From positions 1-64,000 of the forward strand of contig CAZIBG010000003.1 in NCBI GenBank assembly GCA_964536985.1: DNA of 64,000 bases, in the 5' to 3' direction. Below the pieces are notes generated by a model that searched no databases, was not told the DNA's origin, and saw only the letters and a program-made list of their open reading frames with translations. Every line of letters starts with the position of its first letter. Positions within the stretch are counted from its first letter, which is position 1. Of this stretch, positions 50,701-60,628 are shown piece after piece. Source of the stretch: CAZIBG01 sp964536985. GTDB taxonomy: Bacteria; Patescibacteriota; Saccharimonadia; Saccharimonadales; AWTP1-31. The position numbers and the translations under genes were made by a program.

Positions 50701-52866
50701 TATTTTTAATCTAGTATCCCTTGTTTCAAAAAAGAGCATAGCATTTGTCTTGCTTATGATCCTCGCTTTTATCTCAATTAATACCGTTCATTTTGGTACC
50801 GCCAACGCTCTAAGTGGTGCTGATTTCAACCCTGAGAGAATAATTGACGATGGAATATTTTACGACAGTAACTCTATGACAGCTAGCCAAATCCAACAGT
50901 TTCTTCAGGCAAAGGTACCCAACTGCGACACATCTGGAAGCACAATGAGAAACTCTACTCAGACAAGAGCACAATGGGCAGTAGCAACTGGGAATCCACA
51001 GCCTCCCTATGTCTGTCTTGTTAACTACACTCAAAGCGTACCAACTGTTACTAATAATTCGAGCGACCTTTGTTCCGGCTCAATTAATGGGGGCGTCAAA
51101 ACATCAGCTCAAATAATTAAAGAGGTGTCTGTTGCGTGTAGCATTAACCCGAAAGTTCTACTTGTCCTCCTACAGAAGGAGCAATCGTTAGTTACTGATG
51201 ATTGGCCTTGGCCTTTGCAATATAGAAGTGCTACAGGTTATGGATGTCCTGACACAGCACCATGTGACTCAGAATTTTACGGATTTTTTAACCAAGTCTA
51301 TCAAGCCGCAAAAGGCTATAGACGTTACAAATCCAATCCGAATAACTACAACTATCGAGCAGGTCGCACTAATACCATTCTCTATCATCCAAATTCTGCA
51401 TGCGGCACATCACAGGTATATTTACAGAATCAGGCTACTGCCGGTCTGTATATCTATACTCCTTATCGACCTAACGCAGCGGCATTGGCCAATCTGTACG
51501 GAACAGGAGATTCTTGTAGCGCTTATGGTAACAGAAATTTCTGGCGAATTTTCAACGATTGGTTTGGGTCAACGTATGGTGGCAACCCAACCTCTAGCAG
51601 CTTGTACATTACGTCTCCAATAACGACAAGCCCCTCAACTCCTGCTACGGGTGAGTATGTTGATGTAAGCTATAACGTCAGAAACAATTCCAATGTATCG
51701 ATCACGTTCCAAAACTCTGTATTACAGTGCAGACGAAATACTATCGGTAATTGTGATTCAGACTGGAGCTCTTCGATTACATTTGCTCCAGGAGAAACTA
51801 AGACTTTTACATACCGGATATTGGCCGGGGGCGGCTCACATGAGATAACGCCCTACTTCTATCAAGCAGGTATATGGTATAGGTTTGGTGTAGATTCTGT
51901 GTACGACAACAGTGCTAGATTTACCGTGCCAGACATGCGGCTCACCTCCCCAATTAGTCTGTCACCATCCAACCCCATACCAGGGCAAACTACTACGGTG
52001 AGTTTTACGGCAAAGAACTTCGGGGATAAACCGGCAATATTCCAAAACTCAATACTGCAATGCCGAGTCAACACTGCTACCAACTGTGACGGTAGTTACA
52101 GAGGAAGTACTACTATCCCCGTGGGTGAATCAAGAACGTTCACAGAGGATATCGTAGCGGTTGCGGGAAACTACGTCTTCACGCCATATTTTCTCCAGAA
52201 CAATACTTGGTACAAGTACGGTGTGTATCAGGGTGTTAACAGCTTAACGCTCGCCGTGCCAGACATGCGGCTCACCTCCCCAATTAGTCTGTCACCATCC
52301 AACCCCATACCAGGGCNNNNNNNNNNNNNNNNNNNNNNNNNNNNNNNNNNNNNNNNNNNNNNNNNNNNNNNNNNNNNNNNNNNNNNNNNNNNNNNNNNNN
52401 NNNNNNNNNNNNNNNNGGAAACTACGTCTTCACGCCATATTTTCTCCAGAACAATACTTGGTACAAGTACGCTCCTGGTACCGCTTCGAGCAATACCGCC
52501 GGACTCGCTGTGCCAGCATATGTCGCCGACATGCGGCTCACCTCCCCAATTAGTCTGTCACCATCCAACCCCATACCAGGGCAAACTACTACGGTGAGTT
52601 TTACGGCAAAGAACTTCGGGGATAAACCGGCAATATTCCAAAACTCAATACTGCAATGCCGAGTCAACACTGCTACCAACTGTGACGGTAGTTACAGAGG
52701 AAGTACTACTATCCCCGTGGGTGAATCAAGAACGTTCACAGAGGATATCGTAGCGGTTGCGGGAAACTACGTCTTCACGCCATATTTTCTCCAGAACAAT
52801 ACTTGGTACAAGTACGCTCCTGGTACCGCTTCGAGCAATACGATTAGTTATAGTGTTTACCGATAA
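50693..52866 (+). CDS. Secreted lysozyme-like surface protein with tandem beta repeats (contains scaffold gap)
   Basis: N-terminal signal peptide (about 1-40), then a domain at about 45-300 opening FNPERIIDDGIFYDSNSM and holding SINPKVLLVLLQKEQSLV, where the Glu in QKEQ looks like the catalytic residue of a lysozyme/lytic-transglycosylase fold, plus several Cys. Next come four Ig-like repeats of about 100 residues (LTSPISLSPSNPIPG ... FTPYFLQNNTWYKY), the first diverged and the rest near-identical. The gap at 52317-52416 makes the frame appear broken: filling it with the 179 bp expected from one repeat instead of 100 N gives 751 codons in one frame to the stop at 52866. It therefore is one gene of about 750 residues or more. 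Confidence 0.88.
51932..52816 (+). repeat. Three 289-bp near-identical tandem repeat units, middle one gapped
   Basis: Units at 51932-52220, 52262-52471 (with the N run inside) and 52528-52816. The first and third are identical by eye over 289 bp. The middle unit shows exactly 55 bp on each side of the gap, which fits a k-mer-limited assembly. Units are joined by different linkers. Copy number in the genome may be higher or variable. Confidence 0.85.
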
Positions 52867-52884
52867 TTATCTAATCTCTTATTA

Positions 52885-54336
52885 TTAGTGATTGGCCGGT
52901 TTGTAGGTGGAGATCATTTCCTGTAATTGGCTACGCAAGAATTCACTATTTAGTCCTTCGTCCTCGATAGATTCAATCAGCAAGTTGTAGTTATTTAGAA
53001 ATGCCAGGGTATCAAATCTCATATAGTTCTGGGTTCTATATATTTTTTTAACTGATGTAGAGGAAGTTTCTTCTTCTTTCACAAGCACCTCTTCGTACAG
53101 CTTCTCTCCAGGACGAAGGCCGATGATATTTATCTTAATATCAATTTCTGGTACGTAGCCCTGCAAAGTAATTAGTAGCTTAGCCAAATCGTAAATCTTT
53201 ATCGACTCACCCATGTCTAATACAAACAGGTCGTTATTTTTTCCCATAATCCATGACTGCAGAATAAGATGTACAGCTTCTGGGATAGTCATAAAGAAAC
53301 GTGTAATATCTTTGTGTGTGACCTTTAGGGGTCCGCCCATTTCAATTTGTTTTTCGAATATCGGCAAGACGCTGCCGTTGCTATTTATGACATTACCAAA
53401 GCGCACCGCACAAAATACCGTATCGTTTTGGCTTTGCGAAAGGATGTGAATCATCTTTTCGGCTGCTCGCTTAGTAGCACCCATGATATTTGTCGGATTA
53501 ACTGCTTTATCGCTTGATACTAAGACAAATTTCTGGACCTTATGCTTAATCGCGATCTCGGCTACATTCTTTGTGCCCATTATATTGTTTCTAATGGCCT
53601 CTGCCGGGTTAGATTCCATAAGTGGAACATGCTTATAGGCAGCGGCATGAAAGATAGTAGAAGGCTTGTGAACAGAAACAACAAGGCTTAGTTTTTTACG
53701 ATCTTTTATATCTCCAATAATAAATTCAAAGTTGCCCTTAGGGTATGCTTCTAAAAGCTGGTTACTAAGCTCGAACATGCCATTTTCCCACCAGTCATAA
53801 AAGATGACTTTCTTTGCACCGTAGGCACTAATCTGACGGCTCAATTCAGAACCTATGGAGCCAGCTGCACCGGTAATCATGATCACTTGGTTTTCAGCGA
53901 ACTTTCCGATCTCGTCTTGGTCGGACTTGAGGATCTCTCCTCCCAGTAAGTCTTCTGCACGTACTCGGCGGATAAACTTGAGGTAGCCTTTGTCGAAGTC
54001 TTGCATCAGTACTTCCGACAGGCGTGGAAGGATCTTGTAGACAATCTTTAAGCCTGCGGTTTGCTCAACGATATCGCGGATAACGCGGCCACGCTCAGAT
54101 GGAATAGTTATGAAAATCTCATCAGCTTTTGTATCAACGATCATGTTGCGCAAGTCAGAAACCTGGCCTAAAACCCTAAAACCAGTAATGGTCTTACCTT
54201 GCTTTTTAATGTCGTCGTCAACAAATCCAATTATTTCAAAAGCTGATTCCTGGTCTTGATTAATTTCATCGGCAATAAGCTCCCCGGCCTTACCGGCACC
54301 TACAATAATGATCTTAATTTTACTATCTAGTGGCAT
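52885..54336 (-). CDS. CapD/WbpM-like nucleotide-sugar 4,6-dehydratase, soluble
   Basis: 483 residues. An N-terminal CoA-binding-like Rossmann domain (IIVGAGKAGELIADEI) is followed by the polysaccharide biosynthesis domain: ITGAAGSIGSELSRQI, SSDKAVNPTNIMGATKR (with the altered active-site Met/Lys of this subfamily), RFGNVINSNGSV, LRPGEKLYEEVL. The four N-terminal membrane helices of full CapD/WbpM (about 600 residues) are missing. It probably converts UDP-HexNAc to a 4-keto-6-deoxy sugar for the glycan. Last gene of the seven-gene minus operon starting at 61443; overlaps the previous gene by 14 bp. Confidence 0.92.
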   Translation of the reverse strand: MPLDSKIKIIIVGAGKAGELIADEINQDQESAFEIIGFVDDDIKKQGKTITGFRVLGQVSDLRNMIVDTKADEIFITIPSERGRVIRDIVEQTAGLKIVYKILPRLSEVLMQDFDKGYLKFIRRVRAEDLLGGEILKSDQDEIGKFAENQVIMITGAAGSIGSELSRQISAYGAKKVIFYDWWENGMFELSNQLLEAYPKGNFEFIIGDIKDRKKLSLVVSVHKPSTIFHAAAYKHVPLMESNPAEAIRNNIMGTKNVAEIAIKHKVQKFVLVSSDKAVNPTNIMGATKRAAEKMIHILSQSQNDTVFCAVRFGNVINSNGSVLPIFEKQIEMGGPLKVTHKDITRFFMTIPEAVHLILQSWIMGKNNDLFVLDMGESIKIYDLAKLLITLQGYVPEIDIKINIIGLRPGEKLYEEVLVKEEETSSTSVKKIYRTQNYMRFDTLAFLNNYNLLIESIEDEGLNSEFLRSQLQEMISTYKPANH

Positions 54337-55210
54337 CGATAATCTCCTTAATTACGTCAGTTAGTGGATGCTTGGGATGCCATTCAAATTCGTCACTGAT
54401 TCGACGAATATCTGCCTGAATTGCAACAAGTTGCTCTGGCTTATCAGAAGTTTGGACCACATCTGGGATTGTTTCAAGACCGATTTCCCGAATAACCGCA
54501 TCTATTAAATCTTTATTAGAGGTGGCCTTGCCTGATCCAATGTTGTAGATATTGTCCTTGGGTGTATCTTCAGCCAATTTCTTTAATGCTTCGGCCACAT
54601 CTTTTACAGCTATGTAATCCCTCTTAGAATCAAGTCGGCTAACTTCGAGTGTTTTTCGAAAGCCATTCTTGCAGTCCCTAACCTGCTGAATAATCTGTGG
54701 AATCAAAAAACGCTCGTGCATTCCCTTGCCAATTGGATTAAATATACGTGCAACAATAACAGGGATGCCAAACTTCTGGCCAAGCTCCAATGATCGCTTT
54801 TCTTCGTTAAGCTTGCTTAGGCCATAGCCATGTTTGGCGCGCTGCAGCGTAGTCTCAGAAACAGGAACATCTTCTGGCTGGACAAAGCCATAGGTACCAG
54901 CTGAGCCGCAAATTATTACTTTGGGATTACTGCCCGATGATTGATGCACGGCATTTAAAATGTTTTCTGAAAATACTACATTCATATTAGCGGCATCGGT
55001 ATTTGCAACAATGCCAGCACAATTAACAATAACGTCCGGGTGAACCTTGTCCATGACAGCCAGTACACTAGCCCGATCGGAAAGATCAACATTAAAACTA
55101 TGGTCGCTAATCTGGCCATTCCTAGTCGCAGTATACACAATGTGGGCCTTAAGTATGACGACCAAATGGCTGCCAATAAAGCCATCGGCTCCAAATATAA
55201 GCATCTTCAC
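54323..55210 (-). CDS. NAD-dependent nucleotide-sugar epimerase/reductase
   Basis: 295 residues. Rossmann motif MLIFGADGFIGSHLVV, active-site YGLSKLNEE (YxxxK), and VARIFNPIGKGM, as in the GalE/RmlD/WbiG-type extended SDRs. It probably acts on the 4-keto product of the adjacent dehydratase. Overlaps that gene by 14 bp, and the glycosyltransferase gene by 1 bp. Confidence 0.9.
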   Translation of the reverse strand: MKMLIFGADGFIGSHLVVILKAHIVYTATRNGQISDHSFNVDLSDRASVLAVMDKVHPDVIVNCAGIVANTDAANMNVVFSENILNAVHQSSGSNPKVIICGSAGTYGFVQPEDVPVSETTLQRAKHGYGLSKLNEEKRSLELGQKFGIPVIVARIFNPIGKGMHERFLIPQIIQQVRDCKNGFRKTLEVSRLDSKRDYIAVKDVAEALKKLAEDTPKDNIYNIGSGKATSNKDLIDAVIREIGLETIPDVVQTSDKPEQLVAIQADIRRISDEFEWHPKHPLTDVIKEIIDATR

Positions 55211-58185
55211 TAAAGCAAGCCTTTGTATAGTTTCATGTAGTTATCACCGAGTTTTTTATTTGAATAAGTGCCGAGCAATTTCTTCTGTGCCCTGTCCTTT
55301 ATCTGCTCCATATATGGACGGTCATGTTCAAGTAGCAAGACTGCATCCGTGATCTCCGACACAACTCCTGGAGTAACTATGATTCCGTCGGTTCCATTAT
55401 CGAGTACTTCTGCGACGGCACCAACATCTGACGAAATTATCGCTAACCTCATAGCCATTGCTTCTAGAATAGAAAGCGGGAATCCTTCGATCGAAGAAGG
55501 CAAGACAAAGATGTCAGCACTACTAAGATAACGAGCGATTTCAGACTGATAGCCAAGATATCTAACACTGTCTTTGCCGATGGACTCAACCATATCCTCA
55601 ACCATTGGCTTTATTGGCCCATCACCTATAACAAAGAACTTCACAGCCGATGACTTATCGGTAACCTCTTTTGCAGCTTTAAGAAATACGTCTGGATTCT
55701 TCTCGGGCGATATCCGTCCTACAAAGAAAACAGCAATGTCATCGATCTCTAGATTAAGTCTTGAACGTTCTTCTTCTCGATTGAATAATACTGGGTTAAA
55801 ATTGGTCACGCAATCGATACCATTCGGTATAATCACCACTCTATCGCTATCACCAATTAGATCAATATAGTGCTGTCCGACTTTGTGATTATCGCTAGTA
55901 AACTTATCAACATGCTTCTCTGCATCAACCGATTTTTCGAAGTGCTCAACTCGGTCGTTAAACATAGTTACGATTACTTTAAGCTTAGGGTGTCGACGCT
56001 TAAGCTCGGGCAAAAAATTAAACACAAAATCAGTGTGAATAATATGCAAGATATCAATATCACGGGTTGTAATGTAGTTAGACATAAATTCTAGGTAGAG
56101 TTTTTTATCATTAAATAGATTAGCTAAGTGGTAAATACTTGTAGTTAGATCTTTAAATTTATGCTCCCACTCGTGATCCGATTGAAGACCTGTAACAATG
56201 GACAAGTTAAAGCTGTGTCCGATTTCCTTACAGAAATTAAGGATTAAAGTTTCTGCCCCACCAAAGGTTAGCCATGGCACTGCGAGCATCACATTCGGAT
56301 GACTGTTTCTAGGCTGCAAATATGTCTTTTGGTTTTGAAGATTTAATAAAGCCGTTTGGGAATCAGAAATTAAAATCTTCCGCCGATTCTGTTTTTGGAT
56401 AGTTTTTACTAAATTATGATAATTGCCATGCAGAGATCGGATCGCACCCATGGTGACTTGATGCTTCTTTTTATCGTCTATGTAGCGGGACTGGGCTGCC
56501 GTTCGGTAATGAAACAGCGTTTCAGGAATTCGTCGGCCAAAATATCCCAACTCGGCCATGTGAATCCACTGCTCCCAATCCTCGTATCCAATATCCGTTT
56601 TGTATCCCTTGGTTGCAGTCCAGGCATCTTTTTTAAAGAGCGCTGCCGTAGTTACCATGTTGTTGTTTATTAAATTTTGGGCATCATAATCGACATATCT
56701 CATAATCTCATCGCTTGCTCCAAAAGTTTGAGTGTCGCTCGATACCAAGCTAACATTTGGATCAGACTCGGCCACTATCAGGGCTTTTTCAATATAGGTT
56801 GGGTCTAGTGTGTCGTCGGAATCAAGACAAATAACGTACTTACCTTTAGCCATTGAGACGCCCTTATTTCGAGCGGCAGCCGGGCTTCCCTTGCCCATGT
56901 TCTCGGGGTTAGTAACAATTGTAATTCGATCGTCTTTAAAGACATCCAATGCTTTAGAGTTCTGCTCGTCCGACCCATCATTAACAATGATGTACTCAAA
57001 GTCCTGGTAGGTCTGCGCCAAGATACTGTCAACAGTTTCTTGAATAAATGCGCCTTGATTATAAAAAGGAGAAACAATAGTTACGAGTGGGGTATTTTTA
57101 GGCCACGTCTCATTTGGAACCTTAATTGTTTTGACACTAAGAACAATTATCCGTAGGCGACGCAAGATTCTCCAAATCGGGCCCGGTATATGCCGAACGA
57201 TGAAGTGTCTAGTCCTTCCTTTTAGGGATGGCAGGAATTTTCTTAGAGATATCGATATGTCCACGAACTTCATGGCTATCACGATTATTCTTGAGCGTAC
57301 TAGGCTGTTATATTTATCTTCTTCACGAGCGAATTGACCTTGGTAGAATTCTGAAGCTTGTTTGTATTCTTTGATTGATTCGTCTTTTTCTTGAATTGAT
57401 AAATGAAGTTCACGAAGCTTAGAAACGTTCTTAAATATCAATTCCTTAGCATGCTTTTGGTAAAGATCTTTGTGTAGATCATAAATTATCTTAAACATTG
57501 TACCGTGACTAGATGGATCGGCGCGAAGCATCGAATCTTCTCGGATTCTATACCTAAATAGCGGCAGCTCTACAATACTCCAGGTATAATTTTTTTCTAT
57601 GTGTTTAAGCCAAAACTCCCAATCGGCATAGGCTTGCAACTTGCGATTTTCAGAGTAACCGCCAAGTTCTTTCCAGGCGCTTCTTTTAAACATAGAAGCT
57701 ACATTAAATACGTTTGTTTCTAAAATCTCTGATATTTCTTTGGGATTTGGCTTCCAGATATCACTTCTTAAGCCAAACTCTCTGAGCCAAGACGTTACTA
57801 TTCCGAGCTTACCGGTTTTGTCTTTCTCGAACTCGGCGACACACTTCTCTAGGTACAAGGGCGATATTTCGTCATCTGCATCTAGGCAGACAATGTACTT
57901 TCCTTTTGCCTGTTCAATTCCTGTATTACGGGCACTGCCGACGCCGCCATTTGCCTGTGTCAAAACACTAATACGAGTACTGTCGTAATCTTCATTCAGT
58001 GATTCTAAGGTCTTTTTGGTAAAGGCGTCGGTTGAGCCATCGTCGACAACAATAATTTCCCAGTCAGTTAGCGACTGAGTAATAATGGAATCAATTGCCC
58101 CCTTAATAAATTGTCCGTGATTATAGCAGGGAACAACAACACTAACTACAGGTTCTTCGTGATTTTTCATGGCCATTTTTTTCAT
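55210..58185 (-). CDS. Three-domain glycosyltransferase (GT2-GT2-GT4)
   Basis: 991 residues. Domain 1 (about 12-240): VSVVVPCYNHGQFIKGAIDS, VVDDGSTD, CLDADDEISP. A linker with a coiled stretch and basic helices (about 255-350) follows. Domain 2 (about 365-600): VTIVSPFYNQGAFIQETVDS, IVNDGSDE, CLDSDDTLDP. Domain 3 (about 635-990) is GT-B: MLAVPWLTFGGAETLILNFC, FVGRISPEKNPDVFLKAAKE, PSSIEGFPLSILEAMAMRLA. Each has its own intact catalytic motifs, so one chain may add three sugars in series or polymerise a repeat. Second Met at residue 4 or 6 is a possible start. Overlaps neighbours by 1 bp. Confidence 0.92.
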   Translation of the reverse strand: MKKMAMKNHEEPVVSVVVPCYNHGQFIKGAIDSIITQSLTDWEIIVVDDGSTDAFTKKTLESLNEDYDSTRISVLTQANGGVGSARNTGIEQAKGKYIVCLDADDEISPLYLEKCVAEFEKDKTGKLGIVTSWLREFGLRSDIWKPNPKEISEILETNVFNVASMFKRSAWKELGGYSENRKLQAYADWEFWLKHIEKNYTWSIVELPLFRYRIREDSMLRADPSSHGTMFKIIYDLHKDLYQKHAKELIFKNVSKLRELHLSIQEKDESIKEYKQASEFYQGQFAREEDKYNSLVRSRIIVIAMKFVDISISLRKFLPSLKGRTRHFIVRHIPGPIWRILRRLRIIVLSVKTIKVPNETWPKNTPLVTIVSPFYNQGAFIQETVDSILAQTYQDFEYIIVNDGSDEQNSKALDVFKDDRITIVTNPENMGKGSPAAARNKGVSMAKGKYVICLDSDDTLDPTYIEKALIVAESDPNVSLVSSDTQTFGASDEIMRYVDYDAQNLINNNMVTTAALFKKDAWTATKGYKTDIGYEDWEQWIHMAELGYFGRRIPETLFHYRTAAQSRYIDDKKKHQVTMGAIRSLHGNYHNLVKTIQKQNRRKILISDSQTALLNLQNQKTYLQPRNSHPNVMLAVPWLTFGGAETLILNFCKEIGHSFNLSIVTGLQSDHEWEHKFKDLTTSIYHLANLFNDKKLYLEFMSNYITTRDIDILHIIHTDFVFNFLPELKRRHPKLKVIVTMFNDRVEHFEKSVDAEKHVDKFTSDNHKVGQHYIDLIGDSDRVVIIPNGIDCVTNFNPVLFNREEERSRLNLEIDDIAVFFVGRISPEKNPDVFLKAAKEVTDKSSAVKFFVIGDGPIKPMVEDMVESIGKDSVRYLGYQSEIARYLSSADIFVLPSSIEGFPLSILEAMAMRLAIISSDVGAVAEVLDNGTDGIIVTPGVVSEITDAVLLLEHDRPYMEQIKDRAQKKLLGTYSNKKLGDNYMKLYKGLL

Positions 58186-59399
58186 TAGCTATGCCCTCTG
58201 TACTTATTTGCGTATCTTCGCACTCTTGAGCCAACTTTATTAATCAGCCTACTATGTACCTGATTTTTTGGCGCCGGTGTTTTAACTTTATAAAGTTCTT
58301 CAAGATATATTTGACTAAGTTCTTTCTGGTTCGCATACAATAGCTTTAGGGCTACAGTGCTTCCGGGGTCTAATTTATAGAGTTCAATGAAGTATTTTGT
58401 TGCCTTCTCTAATTCTCCTGAGTGATAGCAGGCTAGACCACCAATCAAACTCTTTTCTTTATCGCTAAAATCTTTGCTGCTATTTATGTTTGTTATTAAC
58501 TTCTGGGATAGACTGGACTTGCCGAATTTCAAACTAAAGAAGGCTAGGTATATCAGCATGTCTTTGGACATTTTCTTTGGAATTGATTCTTGGTCTAAGG
58601 TGCTAAACAAAGTCTTAAGGCTAGTTATGGTTTTTTTATCAGAAGTAACCGCTCCTAATATGCATGGTCCATAATCTGAAACTATCTCTTTAATTAATAC
58701 CTCTACTCCGAAATACTTTGGCAGTTCTTTACTAAAGAAGTCCGGCGTGAAATGAAGTAGGTGCTCCATTTTTGTCTTAAACCGAACATATTCAGTTCCT
58801 TCTGCCCGCGCGTCTTTCTCTACGATTGATGGTACGTAAAATAAAAATACTCCATTCTTAGAAAGATTCTTCTTTACGCCATCAAAGAAAATTTTTAGAT
58901 CATCAAGATGCTCAAGTGTTTCAGAAGAAAAAATAATATCCTTCTTGGGCTTAGCTGTATATTCTTGAACGTACGCTACTTCTGCATCAAGCCCTTTTTT
59001 TCTAGAAAATTCTACCGCGTAATTGGAAATATCTATGCCCGATACCGACAGCTCGGGCTGTTGTTCGGAAACAATCTCGAGCAAACTGCCTGTGGCTGAT
59101 CCAATTTCTAAGAAATGCTTTTTATCGTTATTTGTGTTCGTCGCTGCTATAAATGCGCTCTGCCAAAGCAAGAACGCAGGGGAAGTAAGGCTGTATTCAC
59201 CGGAGTAACCCATATCAGGCTCATCCTCGGTTGAGTTAAAATACTCTTCCTGATAATAGTCGGCAGGATTATTTGGTATGCTCTGGTTCATAAATAGACC
59301 GCAAGAGTTACATTTCACAATGTCGACTCCATCTCTACGCACGGCTATATTCTCAAGTTTAGGCGACTGACACCAAAGACAAACAGTTACTGATTTCAT
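58185..59399 (-). CDS. SAM-dependent methyltransferase with N-terminal zinc-binding site and TPR-like tail
   Basis: 404 residues. N-terminal CLWC ... CNSCGLF (two CxxC pairs) as in sugar C-methyltransferase-like proteins, followed by the class I fold: FLEIGSATGSLLEIVSEQ, DIIFSSETLEHLDDLKIFF and NGVFLFYVPS. The last about 130 residues are helical with TPR-like pairs (ELEKATKYFIELYKLDPGST). It probably methylates the growing glycan or a sugar nucleotide; chain-terminating methylation next to Wzt is a known theme in ABC-exported O-polysaccharides, but that role is inference. Confidence 0.87.
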   Translation of the reverse strand: MKSVTVCLWCQSPKLENIAVRRDGVDIVKCNSCGLFMNQSIPNNPADYYQEEYFNSTEDEPDMGYSGEYSLTSPAFLLWQSAFIAATNTNNDKKHFLEIGSATGSLLEIVSEQQPELSVSGIDISNYAVEFSRKKGLDAEVAYVQEYTAKPKKDIIFSSETLEHLDDLKIFFDGVKKNLSKNGVFLFYVPSIVEKDARAEGTEYVRFKTKMEHLLHFTPDFFSKELPKYFGVEVLIKEIVSDYGPCILGAVTSDKKTITSLKTLFSTLDQESIPKKMSKDMLIYLAFFSLKFGKSSLSQKLITNINSSKDFSDKEKSLIGGLACYHSGELEKATKYFIELYKLDPGSTVALKLLYANQKELSQIYLEELYKVKTPAPKNQVHSRLINKVGSRVRRYANKYRGHS

Positions 59400-60628
59400 T
59401 TGTCTATCTCCATTTTGGCGTCCGATGCGATCAAACCCCAGCTTTCTTCTCCGCTAACATTTATTTTAAGAACGTTGTTCAGGGTGTCTAGATCTATATA
59501 GTCACTGCTGGTTCGGGCGTCAACAACAGAGAACGTTACATAATATGAACCCGGGACAAGCGGAAGAGTACCTTCAACTTTTACCTGCAACTTATCGCCC
59601 TTTTTATATTTACCAAAGTTCTTTTTTTGATAGTAATTATTAATACCAAAGAGATTGTCGTGCTGATTCTTCCTAAACATTATGCCTATCGCCGGGTTAG
59701 TGACGGTGTTTTCAAAAGCTATCCCGAGTTTAATGGAAAACTTTTTACCAGAAGCAAGCTTACTTGTTTTAGTATTTTTTTCGTCGTAGAATGTCCAGTC
59801 GGTAATCTTGGCGTCACCATTACCTAGTCTTTCGGCTTCGTCGCTTGATTTCTTGTTATCAATCTCAGACTTAGCAATTTCTTCGTCAAGGTTTAGCTTA
59901 TTATAGATGTCCACACCTTTTTCTGTGTCGCCTACAAAAACAACATTACCCTTAGAAATGACTGCTACTCGGTCACAGAAGTCCCTAACGTATCCCATCG
60001 AGTGAGAAACGAAAACTATTGTCGTTCCAGATCGTTTTAATTCCTCGAAAACGCCTATACATTTTTTCTGGAAGTTAGTATCTCCAACCGCCAACACTTC
60101 GTCAATCAAGAGGATGTCGCTCTTGGCTCTAATGGCAATCGAAAAAGCCAAGCGTACTTGCATACCGGAAGAATAATTTTTGAGCTTCTGGTCCATGAAC
60201 TTTTCTAGCTCAGCAAAGGCCACGATATCGTCATACATGGCTTCCATTTCTTTTTGATTAAATCCAAGAAGTGCGCCATTTAGAAATACGTTGTCGCGGC
60301 CAGTTAACTCTGGGTTAAAGCCAACTCCAAGTTCAATGAACGGAGTCAGTTTGCCGTTAACAGTAATAGCACCGCTGTCGGTAGAATAGATCCCGGCCAA
60401 TAACTTAAGCAATGTGCTCTTTCCGCCACCATTGCGCCCAATAATTCCAAAGAATTCACCGGGTTTCACATCAAAAGAAACTGAGGTTAAAGCTTTTTGA
60501 ACTTCAAAAGTCTTATGTGCACGAAAGATGTTTAGGATAACGCTTTTTAGGGTGCCGTGCTTTTCGTGTGGCAACTTAAATGACTTACTAGCTTCGGATA
60601 CCTGAATTGAGCCTAATTCACCAGCCAT
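59396..60628 (-). CDS. wzt: Wzt-like polysaccharide ABC exporter ATPase with C-terminal carbohydrate-binding domain
   Basis: 410 residues. ATPase domain (about 1-245): GRNGGGKSTLLKLLAG, YSSGMQVRLAFSIAIRAKSD, LLIDEVLAVGD, SHSMGYVRDFC. The C-terminal domain (about 265-405) is beta-rich and matches the Wzt_C type that binds a modified glycan end. A coiled segment joins them. Forms the exporter with the Wzm gene, whose stop it overlaps by 1 bp. This suggests the glycan is exported by the ABC-dependent route after completion in the cytoplasm, with the terminal group recognised. Confidence 0.93.
   Translation of the reverse strand: MAGELGSIQVSEASKSFKLPHEKHGTLKSVILNIFRAHKTFEVQKALTSVSFDVKPGEFFGIIGRNGGGKSTLLKLLAGIYSTDSGAITVNGKLTPFIELGVGFNPELTGRDNVFLNGALLGFNQKEMEAMYDDIVAFAELEKFMDQKLKNYSSGMQVRLAFSIAIRAKSDILLIDEVLAVGDTNFQKKCIGVFEELKRSGTTIVFVSHSMGYVRDFCDRVAVISKGNVVFVGDTEKGVDIYNKLNLDEEIAKSEIDNKKSSDEAERLGNGDAKITDWTFYDEKNTKTSKLASGKKFSIKLGIAFENTVTNPAIGIMFRKNQHDNLFGINNYYQKKNFGKYKKGDKLQVKVEGTLPLVPGSYYVTFSVVDARTSSDYIDLDTLNNVLKINVSGEESWGLIASDAKMEIDK

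Noticed and set aside
52305..52597. C-terminus of the secreted protein read straight through the N run (ending ...PTPYQGKLLR)
   Set aside because: The frame after the gap is wrong by 1 nt relative to the repeat sequence; filling with the expected 179 bp restores the true frame.
52510..52866. Separate 118-residue gene after the N run
   Set aside because: It is the last repeat of the same secreted protein; the frame break comes from the nominal 100-N gap.
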